A model generated the notes under the pieces. The model worked only from the letters and a program-made list of their open reading frames with translations. It was not told the origin of the DNA and searched no databases. 64,000 nucleotides of DNA, taken from Rikenellaceae bacterium (GTDB taxonomy: Bacteria; Bacteroidota; Bacteroidia; Bacteroidales; Rikenellaceae). Shown here in pieces: positions 25,631-33,873 of the stretch (within the stretch, counting starts at the first letter, position 1; each line of letters starts with the position of its first letter). A program made the position numbers and the translations under genes. The stretch is taken from contig CABJAJ010000003.1 in assembly GCA_902363575.1 (NCBI GenBank), positions 62,001 to 126,000 of the forward strand, in the 5' to 3' direction.

Positions 25631-25918
25631 TCAGAAAGAGCTCTGCAACAGGTTGGAAATGTCGTCCCATTCCTCCCGGTAGAAGAGTTTGCGCCTGCTG
25701 TCGCCGATGGTTACCTTCTCGAACGGTTTGACCCGATCGATGCGGGTTTCGGCCACGCGGGGAAGGATGATGGTTCGGTCCTCGGGAGAGACGTAAATCC
25801 TTCCCATGCGTTTGCTGAGATAAGGGATGAGCTTGTGGCTGCTTCCCTTGTAGGTGACAAACCCGTTGCGGCTGCCGAGAAACTGGTCGGTGAGCAGGGT
25901 GATACTATTCGGTCTCAT
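25631..25918 (-). CDS. Unrecognised 95-residue protein
   Basis: Small soluble, basic protein with no signal peptide or membrane segment. It is predicted as short beta strands (GFVTYKGSSHKLIPYLSKR, GRIYVSPEDRTIILPR, FEKVTIGDSRRKLFY), compatible with a small beta-barrel or SH3-like fold, but I recognise no family. Its start overlaps the end of the upstream 212-residue gene by 14 bases, and its stop lies 7 bases before the 788-residue gene. It is therefore translated with both and is likely a partner or regulator in the same system. Confidence 0.75.
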   Translation of the reverse strand: MRPNSITLLTDQFLGSRNGFVTYKGSSHKLIPYLSKRMGRIYVSPEDRTIILPRVAETRIDRVKPFEKVTIGDSRRKLFYREEWDDISNLLQSSF

Positions 25919-26543
25919 TGTGTTCTTCGTTCATACTGAAAATATGCAGCGCCTCGTCCATCATCCGGTGCAGCGCGTCGCTGCGCAACAGAAAGGCGCT
26001 TTTGTGTTTTCCGAGGGCCTGCAATTTGTACGCAGCCCGCTCCACAATTGCTTCTGTCACGTGGGAATGACCCTGCAATTCCTGAGCCAGAGCCGACCGT
26101 TCGCGCACCACGTGCTCCGTTTCCAGGATCAGGTGCAGTTTCAGGTTGTCGTAGTTGTTCTCCAGCCGGATCCTCATGCGCGAAAAATAGAACCACAGGA
26201 GCAGGGCGATCAGCCCGGTCAGGAGCATTGCCGTACAGGATAACCCGATGACCGTGAGGGTAAAGGGTGAATTCAGGAACGTGAATTTCTCGGACGTCTG
26301 CCCGAATAGGATCCATGCGGTCACCGCTGCGAAAAATACCAGTGCGGTGAATATCCATACCGTGCACATCCATTGCCCCGCGCCGATCCTGCGGCGTGTC
26401 GAGCGGTAGTTCGCTTCGAGGTGTTGCAATTCCGACAAACCGGCTGCGGGGTGGGATCCGGTCGTTTCGGCCGGTTTCCTCCCGTGCCAGAAACGCCAAT
26501 TATGCCGATCGTCGGGTGATTTGCCGTCGGTTTCTGTGCTCAT
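25905..26543 (-). CDS. Unrecognised two-helix membrane protein
   Basis: A 212-residue protein with a hydrophilic N-terminus (1-57), two membrane helices at about 59-80 and 94-120, and a cytoplasmic helical tail that looks partly coiled coil (RMRIRLENNYDNLKLHL, LETEHVVRERSALAQELQ). No enzymatic motif is visible. The layout resembles the small two-helix membrane proteins that accompany bacterial defence and signalling modules, but no family is claimed. It is first in the operon, about 85 bases below a TATCTTTG promoter box. Confidence 0.82.
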   Translation of the reverse strand: MSTETDGKSPDDRHNWRFWHGRKPAETTGSHPAAGLSELQHLEANYRSTRRRIGAGQWMCTVWIFTALVFFAAVTAWILFGQTSEKFTFLNSPFTLTVIGLSCTAMLLTGLIALLLWFYFSRMRIRLENNYDNLKLHLILETEHVVRERSALAQELQGHSHVTEAIVERAAYKLQALGKHKSAFLLRSDALHRMMDEALHIFSMNEEHNETE

Positions 26544-26627
26544 TTTACGTTTTTTTCGCTCCTGCGACCGGTTCGAAATTACCGGACAGCCGCATAACCG
26601 GCTGATCTGTTGTCTTCAGGATGAGCG

Positions 26628-26635
26628 CAAAGATA
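26628..26635 (-). promoter_or_regulatory. -7 box of the three-gene membrane operon
   Basis: The reverse strand reads TATCTTTG, an exact TAnnTTTG box, with no other box between it and the ATG at 26543. Confidence 0.6.
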
Positions 26636-26765
26636 CGAAAAAAAACACCGAATTGTCTTTCCGGCCCGAAAAATTATGCCTTTTCGCCCTGTTTCGCTCG
26701 CGGACGGTCATACTGTTAAGGCTTCGGAGGTGGGAATGACGTACTGCTCGCCGCCGCCGGGGACG

Positions 26766-26797
26766 AAAAAACGGAAGAGTGCCCGGCAATCTTCCGT
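26766..26797 (-). terminator. Terminator of tRNA-Arg
   Basis: On the reverse strand ACGGAAGA and TCTTCCGT form an 8-bp stem followed by T5. It lies immediately downstream of tRNA-Arg. Confidence 0.85.
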
Positions 26798-26801
26798 CTT
26801 G

Positions 26802-26873
26802 TAGCCCCACCGCGACTCGAACGCGAATTTAGGGTTTAGGAAACCCTCGTTCTATCCCTTGAACTATGGAGCC
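26802..26873 (-). tRNA. tRNA-Arg (CCT)
   Basis: The reverse strand folds with acceptor GGCTCCA/TGGGGCT (two G-T wobbles), anticodon loop TTCCTAA (CCT), and a normal T-loop TTCGAGT. Arginine identity is clear. It is followed by a terminator. Confidence 0.93.
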
Positions 26874-27030
26874 TTATGGCTTATCTCTGCGGCGCTCTCC
26901 TCCGTCCGGACTTGGGTCCGTCTTGCGCGCCGCTGTTGTCCTTTGCTGTCTTACGGATGCCTCCCCTCCGGGGCGTCCCGATCCGTTTGCCACCCGTTCG
27001 TCGTCCGCCGCATCCTCCTCTCCCCGAGAC

Positions 27031-27615
27031 TTACCGCTCCCGATCGCGCAACTCGGCGCTTACGGCCTCGAAATCGCCGCGCGAGAGAAAGACCAGCTTT
27101 CCGAAGTCGCGGTAGGCCGCCGCATGGTCAAGGAGCCTCAGGTTGGTGATGCCCTCGAGCAGCGTACCCGCCGGCAGTTCTGCGTCGGCCCGCTGCGGGT
27201 TGGCGATCACGGCGAATCCGCGGCCGAGCGTTTCGCCCCGGCGTCCCGTGACTTTGTAAAAGAGCCGCACAGGACACTGCGCCCCCGCCGTCAGCTGCAG
27301 CCGAATCCGGGCCGACAGGTCGCACGACCTGCGCAACTCCTCCAACCGGACTCCGAGCACCCGGTACCCGATCTCCGGGGCCGGCTGTGCGAATGGCACC
27401 TCCCGTCCCCGCAGCGGCCCGAATGCGGGCAGCAGCTCGGCGTACAGTTCATCGACCTGCGCCGGTGCGAGCAACCGAGCCTCACCGCCGGCTTCGTCTG
27501 CAAGGTAGTCATACGCGATGCGGGGCAGCGGGCCCAGCGTGGCGTTATCCCGGTTGCAGGCGACGAAGACGAGCGCGAGCGCCAGAAAGCCTGACAGCGA
27601 CTTTCTCCTGCGCAT
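27031..27615 (-). CDS. Putative lipoprotein, function unknown
   Basis: A 194-residue protein with a lipoprotein signal (MRRRKSLSGFLALALVFVAC, Cys20). The mature part is about 170 residues, alpha/beta in pattern, with no recognised domain or catalytic motif (LLAPAQVDELYAELLPAFGP, GYRVLGVRLEEL, PVRLFYKVTGRRGETLGRG). The ATG at 27615 is preferred because an in-frame upstream extension reads through the promoter box at 27644-27651. It is followed leftward by tRNA-Arg and rightward by the FadL gene on the same strand; each has its own promoter. Confidence 0.78.
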   Translation of the reverse strand: MRRRKSLSGFLALALVFVACNRDNATLGPLPRIAYDYLADEAGGEARLLAPAQVDELYAELLPAFGPLRGREVPFAQPAPEIGYRVLGVRLEELRRSCDLSARIRLQLTAGAQCPVRLFYKVTGRRGETLGRGFAVIANPQRADAELPAGTLLEGITNLRLLDHAAAYRDFGKLVFLSRGDFEAVSAELRDRER

Positions 27616-27643
27616 TGCGGTGCATCCCCGTCGGAATACGCCG

Positions 27644-27651
27644 CAAAGATA
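27644..27651 (-). promoter_or_regulatory. -7 box for the 194-residue lipoprotein
   Basis: The reverse strand reads TATCTTTG 28 bases above the ATG at 27615. It lies between this gene and the FadL stop (27684). Confidence 0.55.
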
Positions 27652-27683
27652 GCGAAATTCGGGAAAAACCATCCGTTTTCGCC

Positions 27684-29165
27684 TCAGAATTTGAAGTCGA
27701 GACCCAGCGAGAAGACATGGGCCGAGAGGGAATAGTTGCCCGAGAAGGGTTGGTTGGCCTCCTTGGCGGCGAGCGCGGCGGCCGCCTCTTTGGTCGCACC
27801 GGCCTGGATAGCCCCCGTGTAGGTCAGTTGGTAGGTCAGCGGATTGACGTAGGGATAGGAGCCCATGCGCTCGGGATCGGCCGAGGTGATGTAACCGTAC
27901 GACAGGTCGATCGAGAGGAAGGAGGTCGGTCGGATGCTCAGCCCCGCCGTGTAGGATACCTTGGTCATCGAGGGGGTCTCGGGGTTGAGGTAGTCGCTGC
28001 GCACGGGGCTTTCGTCCACGTACATGCCCATGCGCGCCGTGACGTACCTGACGGGGGTGTACTGCCCGCCGAAGCGGAAGATCAGCGTGTTTTTGTAATT
28101 CTTGACCGAGTTGATGTCGTCGAGCAGCAGCTCTTTTTCATTGAACGAGACGTTGAGGTTCTGGTACGCGCTCCAGCCCACCCATTGCAGATCGACGGCG
28201 AACTCCCACTTGGGGGTCGGACGGAAGCTCACGGCCCACGTCACGTTGGTCGGCAGGGGCAGTTCGGCGGTGAAGGTGCCCTGATCCAGACCGGGAATGA
28301 GGGGTTTCTCGCCCATTGCGATCAACTGGTTGTTGACCCCCTCGAGCACCTGTTTGATCTCGGGGGAGAGGAAGGTCATCTCGGCCGTGCCCTTCTTGGC
28401 TTTCATCATCATCTTCGAGCGGTAGGAGAAGCCGATCGTCCATTGCTCGTTGATGTCCCACATCAGGCCGACATTGACTCCGACGGCGGCTTGGGCGCTC
28501 CCCTTGAGCTTGGCCGAGACGATCGCCCGGTCGCCGGCTGCGGTGAACAGCGGGGCGTACTGGCCCTGCCCGTAGGCGGTCAGCACGGTGGCGATCTGCG
28601 TGTTGGTCGTCGCCCCCACCGGGAGCAGCGAGCGCGAAAGATCGAACTTGCCCCACGAGACCATCAGCCCCGCGCCGACGCTGAGCTTGTCCCAGAATTT
28701 GTAGGATACGGTCGGCTGGATCGAGTAGGCCGTCAGGTTGATGCTCTGGATCAGGTGGGCGCCGGGCCAGTTGTCGCCCCAACGCATCGAGGAGCCGTAG
28801 GGGGTGGTGAAGCCGATGCCGACGGCCAGGTTCTCGGTGGGCTTGTAATTGAAGTAGGCGTACAGGGGCGTCGAAATTTTATTGTCTGAATAGGCCTTGA
28901 TCGGCTGCGTCCCCGTGTAGTCGTTGGGTCCGGTGTAGGTCACGTCGGATTTGATGCCCGTGATGCCGACCGAGATGTCGAATTTCGAGCGCTGAAAGGC
29001 TGTGGCCGCCGGATTGAAGTGGATGGATTCGGCGTCGAGCTTCATGCCCGTTCCGACGTGTCCCATGCCGGACTGCTTGGCACTCAGGGTGTTTACCTGA
29101 TACCCTTCGGCCGAGGCCGTTGCCGCAGCGAGCAGGCCGCATGCGAGGAGGAAAAGTCGTTTCAT
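27684..29165 (-). CDS. Outer-membrane FadL/OmpP1/TodX-type transporter
   Basis: A 493-residue outer-membrane beta-barrel of the family that takes up hydrophobic substrates such as long-chain fatty acids. It has a cleavable signal (MKRLFLLACGLLAAATASA). The mature protein begins EGYQVNTLSAKQSGMGHVGT, the plugging N-terminal segment typical of FadL, followed by HFNPAATAFQ. Alternating beta strands run to a C-terminal SLGLDFKF ending in Phe. The start follows a TACCTTTG promoter (29282-29289) by 117 bases. Substrate unknown. Confidence 0.9.
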   Translation of the reverse strand: MKRLFLLACGLLAAATASAEGYQVNTLSAKQSGMGHVGTGMKLDAESIHFNPAATAFQRSKFDISVGITGIKSDVTYTGPNDYTGTQPIKAYSDNKISTPLYAYFNYKPTENLAVGIGFTTPYGSSMRWGDNWPGAHLIQSINLTAYSIQPTVSYKFWDKLSVGAGLMVSWGKFDLSRSLLPVGATTNTQIATVLTAYGQGQYAPLFTAAGDRAIVSAKLKGSAQAAVGVNVGLMWDINEQWTIGFSYRSKMMMKAKKGTAEMTFLSPEIKQVLEGVNNQLIAMGEKPLIPGLDQGTFTAELPLPTNVTWAVSFRPTPKWEFAVDLQWVGWSAYQNLNVSFNEKELLLDDINSVKNYKNTLIFRFGGQYTPVRYVTARMGMYVDESPVRSDYLNPETPSMTKVSYTAGLSIRPTSFLSIDLSYGYITSADPERMGSYPYVNPLTYQLTYTGAIQAGATKEAAAALAAKEANQPFSGNYSLSAHVFSLGLDFKF

Positions 29166-29538
29166 GCTTTTTCGTTTTGGTTCGTACTGGCTGCCGCCGC
29201 GCTTCCGAGCAGCGGATTGCGGCAGATTTTCCGTCTCCGGCATCCCGGGATGAGGCATCCCTTGCCGGACACGAAACGGGGCAAAGGTAGCGAAACTCCC
29301 CGCTGCGGCGAAATTTTTTGGTCGGAATTTCTCTAAAATTGGCACAAAAGCACCAATTTTGGTCGGAATGACCATAGTGTGACGGAGAGATCCGGGACGC
29401 TCGCCGACAGCCCTGCAAGCCGGCCGGCCTCCGGAACGGGGCGACGGAAGGGGCCGTTGGCACCTTCGGGTTTCCGGTCGCCCGATCGTGCGGGCGGGAT
29501 GTCGGATGTCTTGTAATCGGACGGGGGAGGGGCGGCGG
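29166..29538. other. Intergenic region upstream of the FadL gene
   Basis: No gene is seen. The region holds the FadL promoter box TACCTTTG (reverse strand, 29282-29289). A perfect 8-bp inverted repeat, AAAATTGG at 29335-29342 and CCAATTTT at 29353-29360, lies 46-71 bases upstream of that box and could be an operator. TTGGTCGGAAT occurs twice, near 29318 and 29358. Confidence 0.6.
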
Positions 29539-29799
29539 CTACTCCAGATCGACGGTCGGGCGGAACTTCACGCTCTTGTGGGGCGGTATCCTGACGGGGG
29601 CGCCCGTGCGGGGGTTGCGTCCCAGGCGGGCGGAACGGTGCTGAACGGTGAAACTCCCCAGACCGGAAAGGGTGATCTTCCCGTCCTCGCGGAATGTCTG
29701 TGCGGCGATGCTGACCAGCGCGTCCACCGCTTTCCGCGCATCCGCTTTGGTAAGTCCCGTCCGCAGGGCGATGGCTTCCGACAATTGAGCTTTGTTCAT
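29539..29799 (-). CDS. HU-family DNA-binding protein
   Basis: An 86-residue histone-like protein that bends DNA as a dimer. It begins MNKAQLSEAIALRTGLTKAD and has the GLGSF turn, the beta-arm region RSARLGRNPRTGAPVRIP with the conserved RNPxTG tip, and the FRP segment near the C-terminus. It is slightly shorter than the usual 90 residues. The longer in-frame start is rejected because a TACATTTG box (29829-29836) lies just upstream. Confidence 0.95.
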   Translation of the reverse strand: MNKAQLSEAIALRTGLTKADARKAVDALVSIAAQTFREDGKITLSGLGSFTVQHRSARLGRNPRTGAPVRIPPHKSVKFRPTVDLE

Positions 29800-29828
29800 A
29801 ACCGGTTCTTTACGAGGAGTGAGCCTTA

Positions 29829-29836
29829 CAAATGTA
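29829..29836 (-). promoter_or_regulatory. -7 box for the HU gene
   Basis: The reverse strand reads TACATTTG 29 bases before the ATG at 29799. Confidence 0.5.
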
Positions 29837-29998
29837 AGCAAAAATCGGAGCAATGCAAAATTTGCCGGATCCCTAAAGCACAGATTCGGTTCCCGTTATG
29901 GTGCGTTCGGACGGTGTGGGCCCGGGCGCGGACCGGGGATTCCACGGACGGTTTCGGTGCTTTTGGCCGGCGGATTTGGCGGAATCGAAAATCCGTCG

Positions 29999-30006
29999 TA
30001 TTTTTG
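29999..30006 (+). promoter_or_regulatory. -7 box for tRNA-Ser
   Basis: TATTTTTG fits TAnnTTTG and lies 5 bases before the mature tRNA-Ser 5' end, giving a very short 5' leader. Confidence 0.5.
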
Positions 30007-30011
30007 CCGCC

Positions 30012-30097
<86 letters not shown>

Positions 30098-30110
30098 AAG
30101 AGCCGGAAAA

Positions 30111-30137
30111 GCTGCGATGAAGTCGCAGCTTTTTTTA
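30111..30137 (+). terminator. Terminator after tRNA-Ser
   Basis: The 7-bp stem GCTGCGA/TCGCAGC with a TGAAG loop is followed by eight T. Confidence 0.9.
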
Positions 30138-30217
30138 TTCTGCGGGGCGACTGAGTTTACTCAAAGTCGCCCGGCATAATAAAAAAACGGCCTTTCGGCA
30201 TTTTCCGGCTCTTGTAG

Positions 30218-30407
30218 GGACGCCGCCGGCAGGCAAGGGAAAGGCGAGCCGCGCGAGCCAATCCCGTCCCGGCCGGCGATGCCGCGCAGTCCGAGAAAAA
30301 TGCGCCTGCCCTGTTCCGCCGGACGCCGCCGGCAGACAAGGGAAAAGCGAGCAGCGCGAGCCAATCCCGTCCCGGGCAGCGATGCCGCGCAGTCCGAAAA
30401 AAGATGC
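30218..30407. repeat. Two copies of an 86-base intergenic repeat
   Basis: Copy 1 (30218-30303) and copy 2 (30321-30407) are about 90 percent identical by eye, sharing GGACGCCGCCGGCAG, AGCCAATCCCGTCCCG and GATGCCGCGCAGTCCG. They fill most of the roughly 400-base gap between tRNA-Ser and the AraC-type gene. Open frames across them translate into the same peptide twice and are artefacts. Confidence 0.85.
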
Positions 30408-30542
30408 CGCCCGACACAAGCGTGCAGGCTGCTTTGTATGGACACCATGCGGGATCGTGCCGCAGCAAGATGGCTTTCCGTCGGCTGACGATCTGTTGGG
30501 GCCATATCGTCCGTTTTTCCGGCATGAAAGACCGGTGGACGG

Positions 30543-31415
30543 TCAGTTGAAATAGATGCTTTCCCTGTATTGTTTGGGGCTCCTGCCCGTGTAACGGCGG
30601 AAAAAACGGCTGAAGGTGGGCAGGTCGCGGAAATTGACCCGAGAGGCGATGGTTTTCATATCCAGGGCCGATTCCCGCAGCAGCGCCTTGATCTCGATAA
30701 TCGTAAAGTAAACGATCCAGTCGTGGGCGGACTGTCCGCTGATGCGCCGGACCAGGTTGGTCAGGTATTTCGGGGTGATGTTCAGTCGGTCGGCGTAGTA
30801 GGCGACCTCTTTGCTCGGGGAGTGCTCGTCGATAATCATGTGCATGAACCGGAATGCAAGCTCCTCTTTGCGTGTGTATCGGGTGTTCTTCCCCGCCGGA
30901 TCGTTGATATATCCGACATAAACGTCCCAGTAAAACACCCGTAAGAGCTGCATGATCGACTCCTTCCGGCAATCGGGTGGAACGTGTTCGTTGCGGTAGG
31001 CCAACAGGTTGCAGAAATACCGGAAGCGGCCGATGTAGTCCTCGTTGGGCTTGGTCGCCACGCGCTTGCGCATGAAGAAAAAGAATCCCGACCGAAGCAT
31101 CCACAGGGAGCTCAGCGTGTCGGAAAACATACCCTGCGAAACGCGGAAAAAGGTCATGCGGAAGTCGGAGCTGACCTCGGCGATGGAGACGAGCTGCCAG
31201 GGAAAGAGGATGAGTATTACTCCGGGCGAGATGCGGGACGCGGTTTCGGATACCTGAATCGTGGCGCTTCCGTCCGTGCACACGGCGCCGATCCCCTCCT
31301 GCATGTAGGAGGGATACTCCTTGACGGGAAAGTCCTTCATATCGGTATATACCCCGAACTCCCCGCACCCCTCGGGTGCGGCGGCGTGCGTGTCCGTTTT
31401 TACTCTGCGGTTCAT
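30543..31415 (-). CDS. AraC-family transcriptional regulator
   Basis: A 290-residue regulator. The N-terminal half (about 20-150) is a cupin-like sensing domain (SPGVILILFPWQLVSIAEV). The C-terminal 100 residues form the double helix-turn-helix: AYYADRLNITPKYLTNLVRR, then TIASRVNFRDLPTFSRFFRR and YTGRSPKQYRES. It is divergent from the sensor kinase at 31526 and probably regulates that locus. The ATG at 31415 lies only six bases below a TATTTTTG box (31421-31428), so the mRNA may be leaderless; M26 (MKDFPVKEYP) is an alternative start. Confidence 0.9.
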   Translation of the reverse strand: MNRRVKTDTHAAAPEGCGEFGVYTDMKDFPVKEYPSYMQEGIGAVCTDGSATIQVSETASRISPGVILILFPWQLVSIAEVSSDFRMTFFRVSQGMFSDTLSSLWMLRSGFFFFMRKRVATKPNEDYIGRFRYFCNLLAYRNEHVPPDCRKESIMQLLRVFYWDVYVGYINDPAGKNTRYTRKEELAFRFMHMIIDEHSPSKEVAYYADRLNITPKYLTNLVRRISGQSAHDWIVYFTIIEIKALLRESALDMKTIASRVNFRDLPTFSRFFRRYTGRSPKQYRESIYFN

Positions 31416-31420
31416 CCGTG

Positions 31421-31428
31421 CAAAAATA
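31421..31428 (-). promoter_or_regulatory. -7 box of the AraC-type gene
   Basis: The reverse strand reads TATTTTTG, immediately upstream of the ATG at 31415. On the facing strand TATTTTTA at 31510-31517 is a near-consensus box for the sensor kinase gene. Confidence 0.45.
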
Positions 31429-31525
31429 ATCAACTCCGGCCTAAAATCGCTATTTTCCTCAATAATTAGCAATAATTGCCCCGAAACGGCCGGAAAGTGA
31501 TTTAATCCCTATTTTTATCGTCCCT

Positions 31526-33811
31526 ATGTTTTCAAGACGGAAAATAGTGCGCGACTTCGCAAAGATACAACTGATTATCGTTCTGTCGTGGTGCCTGCCT
31601 GCGACACTGCCCCGCGCGCATGCCTCCTCCGGGCGTTGCAGGATCGCCGCGGTACATTCCTACGAAAAGAATTACCGCGATGCCGGCCGCTACCGTTACC
31701 TGCTCGAAAAAGAGTTGGCCGCAAAGGGTTTGAAAGCGGAAATCCGCGAATTTTTCCTGAACTGCAACGAATTGATCTACGAGGATGAGTTGGCGCGCGC
31801 CTCCTATTTTATCGACCAGGCGGTGGAGTGGGGCGCCGACGCAATCGCTGTATTCAACAATCAGGCGGTTTACTCGCTGCTGAAATGCGGCAATCCCCGA
31901 TTGCGCGCGCTCCCCGTGGTATTCAGCGGGGCGTATCATCCCGACGAAAACCTCATCGCCCAGTATCCCAACGTCACCGGGTATGTCGATATCCCCGATT
32001 ATGCCCGCACCGTCCGCATGATCGAACGTATCGTGGGGAAGTCGCGCATCGTGGTTATGAGCGGAAGCAACACGATCGACGGAGCGATGTGGCGGAATCT
32101 GGTCGGACAGTGCGGCCGGGCGGGTATCGAGACGTACGACGGGGACGTATTTTCCCACGTCTGGCGCCACCGCGTGGTCAGGAACGCCGACCAGGAAGAT
32201 CGGGGCGAGTACTACAACGAACAGATCGACACCACGGTGGTCATGCGCCTGATGAGCGAAACCATGCCGCTTCGCACGATCCAGCAGACGGCCCGCGGTT
32301 CGGAGACCTACCTGATGCTGACCGCACGCACGTACAACTCGCTGGATGCTCCCGAATTTTTCGTCAATCCCTCCTTCGCGGTCATCAACGAGGGGTTCGG
32401 ATCCAGCGACAAGATGCTGGGCGGTTATTTCGCCACGCTCGAGACGCAGATGGAGGATATGGCCGACGGCATCGCCCGGCAGTTGCGGGGGGAGGCGCCG
32501 CAGCGGCAGATCACGCAGTGCCGCAAGCAATACGTGCTGAACTGGAACGTGATGCGGCGCTACGGCATTTCCGCCGAGAACCTGCCTCCCCAATACGAGG
32601 TGATGTACGTTCCCCTCACGGTGCGCTACCGCTATTACATCCTGGCGGGTTATATCGCGGGGGCGGGCCTCATAGCGGCCCTGATCCTGTTCCTTACATA
32701 CAGCCTGTCACGCGAACGCAGACGCAAGAGGGAGGCGGTTCACGATCTGCTGTACGAGCACGAAACGCTCAAACTCGCTATCGAAGGGGGAGAGACCTAT
32801 GCGTGGCACATCCGGGAGGGCTGCCTGAGCTTCGATTCCCATTTTTACCGGTTGATCGACTGCCCTCCGGGGATCCTCACGCTGGATCGGATTCTCGATT
32901 TCGTCCACCCCGATGACCGGGAGCGTTTCAGCCGGAATTTCCGGCGGGAAGAGCGGTCGGCCAGGTACAGGGGCGAATACCGGTGCAACTTCGGGGGGAG
33001 CTACCAGTGGTGGGAATTCCGTTACAGCTCGGTTTCGGGCGACGGGCGGCAACCCGTCGTGACCGGCCTGCTGCAAAACATTCAGGAGTTGAAGGACCAC
33101 GAAGCGGAGCTGATCCGGGCGCGCCAGCTCGCCGAACGGGCTGAGCTGAAACAGTCCTTCCTGAACAACATGAGCCACGAGATACGCACGCCCCTGAACG
33201 CCATTGTCGGTTTTTCGAACCTGCTGATCGACAATCCGGATATTACGGCCGATGAGAGACGGGAGTTCATCCACCTGATTAACATGAACAACGAGCTGCT
33301 GCTGAATCTGATTAACGACATACTCGAACTCTCGCGCATCGAGTCCGGCTCGGTTGCTTTCGCGCTGGAAGAACACGACGTGCGCACGCTGCTCGACGCC
33401 TATTTCCGCACATTCGGCGTGCAGATGAAGCCTCAGCTTGAGTTTCGGTGCGATTTCCCCGCCGGGGATACGACGGTCAGCGTCGATCCGCTGCGTTTGC
33501 AGCAGGTGGTGACCAACTTCCTCTCCAACGCCAACAAGTTTACCGCGGCGGGTTCCGTCGTGTTGGGCTACCGCATTGCGGCCGACCGCAGCGAGGTGCG
33601 CATCTTCGTGAAGGATACCGGAAAAGGAATTCCGTCGGAGGAGCTGAAGCTGATTTTCTCCCGCTTCTACAAACACGACGAATTCGCACAGGGCACCGGA
33701 CTGGGGCTCTCCATCTGCCAGAGCATCGTGGAGCGGATGCACGGACGCATCGAAGTCGAGTCGCAGGAGGGCGGGGGCAGTTGTTTTACCGTCGTGTTGC
33801 CGCTGACCTGA
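31526..33811 (+). CDS. Sensor histidine kinase with substrate-binding-like periplasmic domain
   Basis: A 761-residue membrane kinase. It has an N-terminal signal or anchor (about 1-34) and a periplasmic domain (35-365) resembling ABC-transporter substrate-binding proteins (AAVHSYEKNYRDAGRYRYLL, VVFSGAYHPDENL). A membrane helix at 370-393 and a PAS domain at about 415-520 follow. The HisKA motif [20 protein letters not shown] carries His551, and the ATPase domain has the boxes NFLSNANKF, DTGKGI and GTGLGLSI. There is no receiver domain, so it needs a separate response regulator or the one on the hybrid kinase downstream. Gap to the TonB receptor is 62 bases. Confidence 0.92.
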   Translation: MFSRRKIVRDFAKIQLIIVLSWCLPATLPRAHASSGRCRIAAVHSYEKNYRDAGRYRYLLEKELAAKGLKAEIREFFLNCNELIYEDELARASYFIDQAVEWGADAIAVFNNQAVYSLLKCGNPRLRALPVVFSGAYHPDENLIAQYPNVTGYVDIPDYARTVRMIERIVGKSRIVVMSGSNTIDGAMWRNLVGQCGRAGIETYDGDVFSHVWRHRVVRNADQEDRGEYYNEQIDTTVVMRLMSETMPLRTIQQTARGSETYLMLTARTYNSLDAPEFFVNPSFAVINEGFGSSDKMLGGYFATLETQMEDMADGIARQLRGEAPQRQITQCRKQYVLNWNVMRRYGISAENLPPQYEVMYVPLTVRYRYYILAGYIAGAGLIAALILFLTYSLSRERRRKREAVHDLLYEHETLKLAIEGGETYAWHIREGCLSFDSHFYRLIDCPPGILTLDRILDFVHPDDRERFSRNFRREERSARYRGEYRCNFGGSYQWWEFRYSSVSGDGRQPVVTGLLQNIQELKDHEAELIRARQLAERAELKQSFLNNMSHEIRTPLNAIVGFSNLLIDNPDITADERREFIHLINMNNELLLNLINDILELSRIESGSVAFALEEHDVRTLLDAYFRTFGVQMKPQLEFRCDFPAGDTTVSVDPLRLQQVVTNFLSNANKFTAAGSVVLGYRIAADRSEVRIFVKDTGKGIPSEELKLIFSRFYKHDEFAQGTGLGLSICQSIVERMHGRIEVESQEGGGSCFTVVLPLT

Positions 33812-33873
33812 ACCCTTTTCCACGAACCTCGAACCGCTTAGGACGACCGTTTACCCACCCGCATTTTTCGACC

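Noticed and set aside
30157..31368. A 403-residue reverse frame across the 86-base repeats and the AraC-type gene
   Set aside because: It is out of frame with the real AraC-family gene and its other end is translated intergenic repeat.
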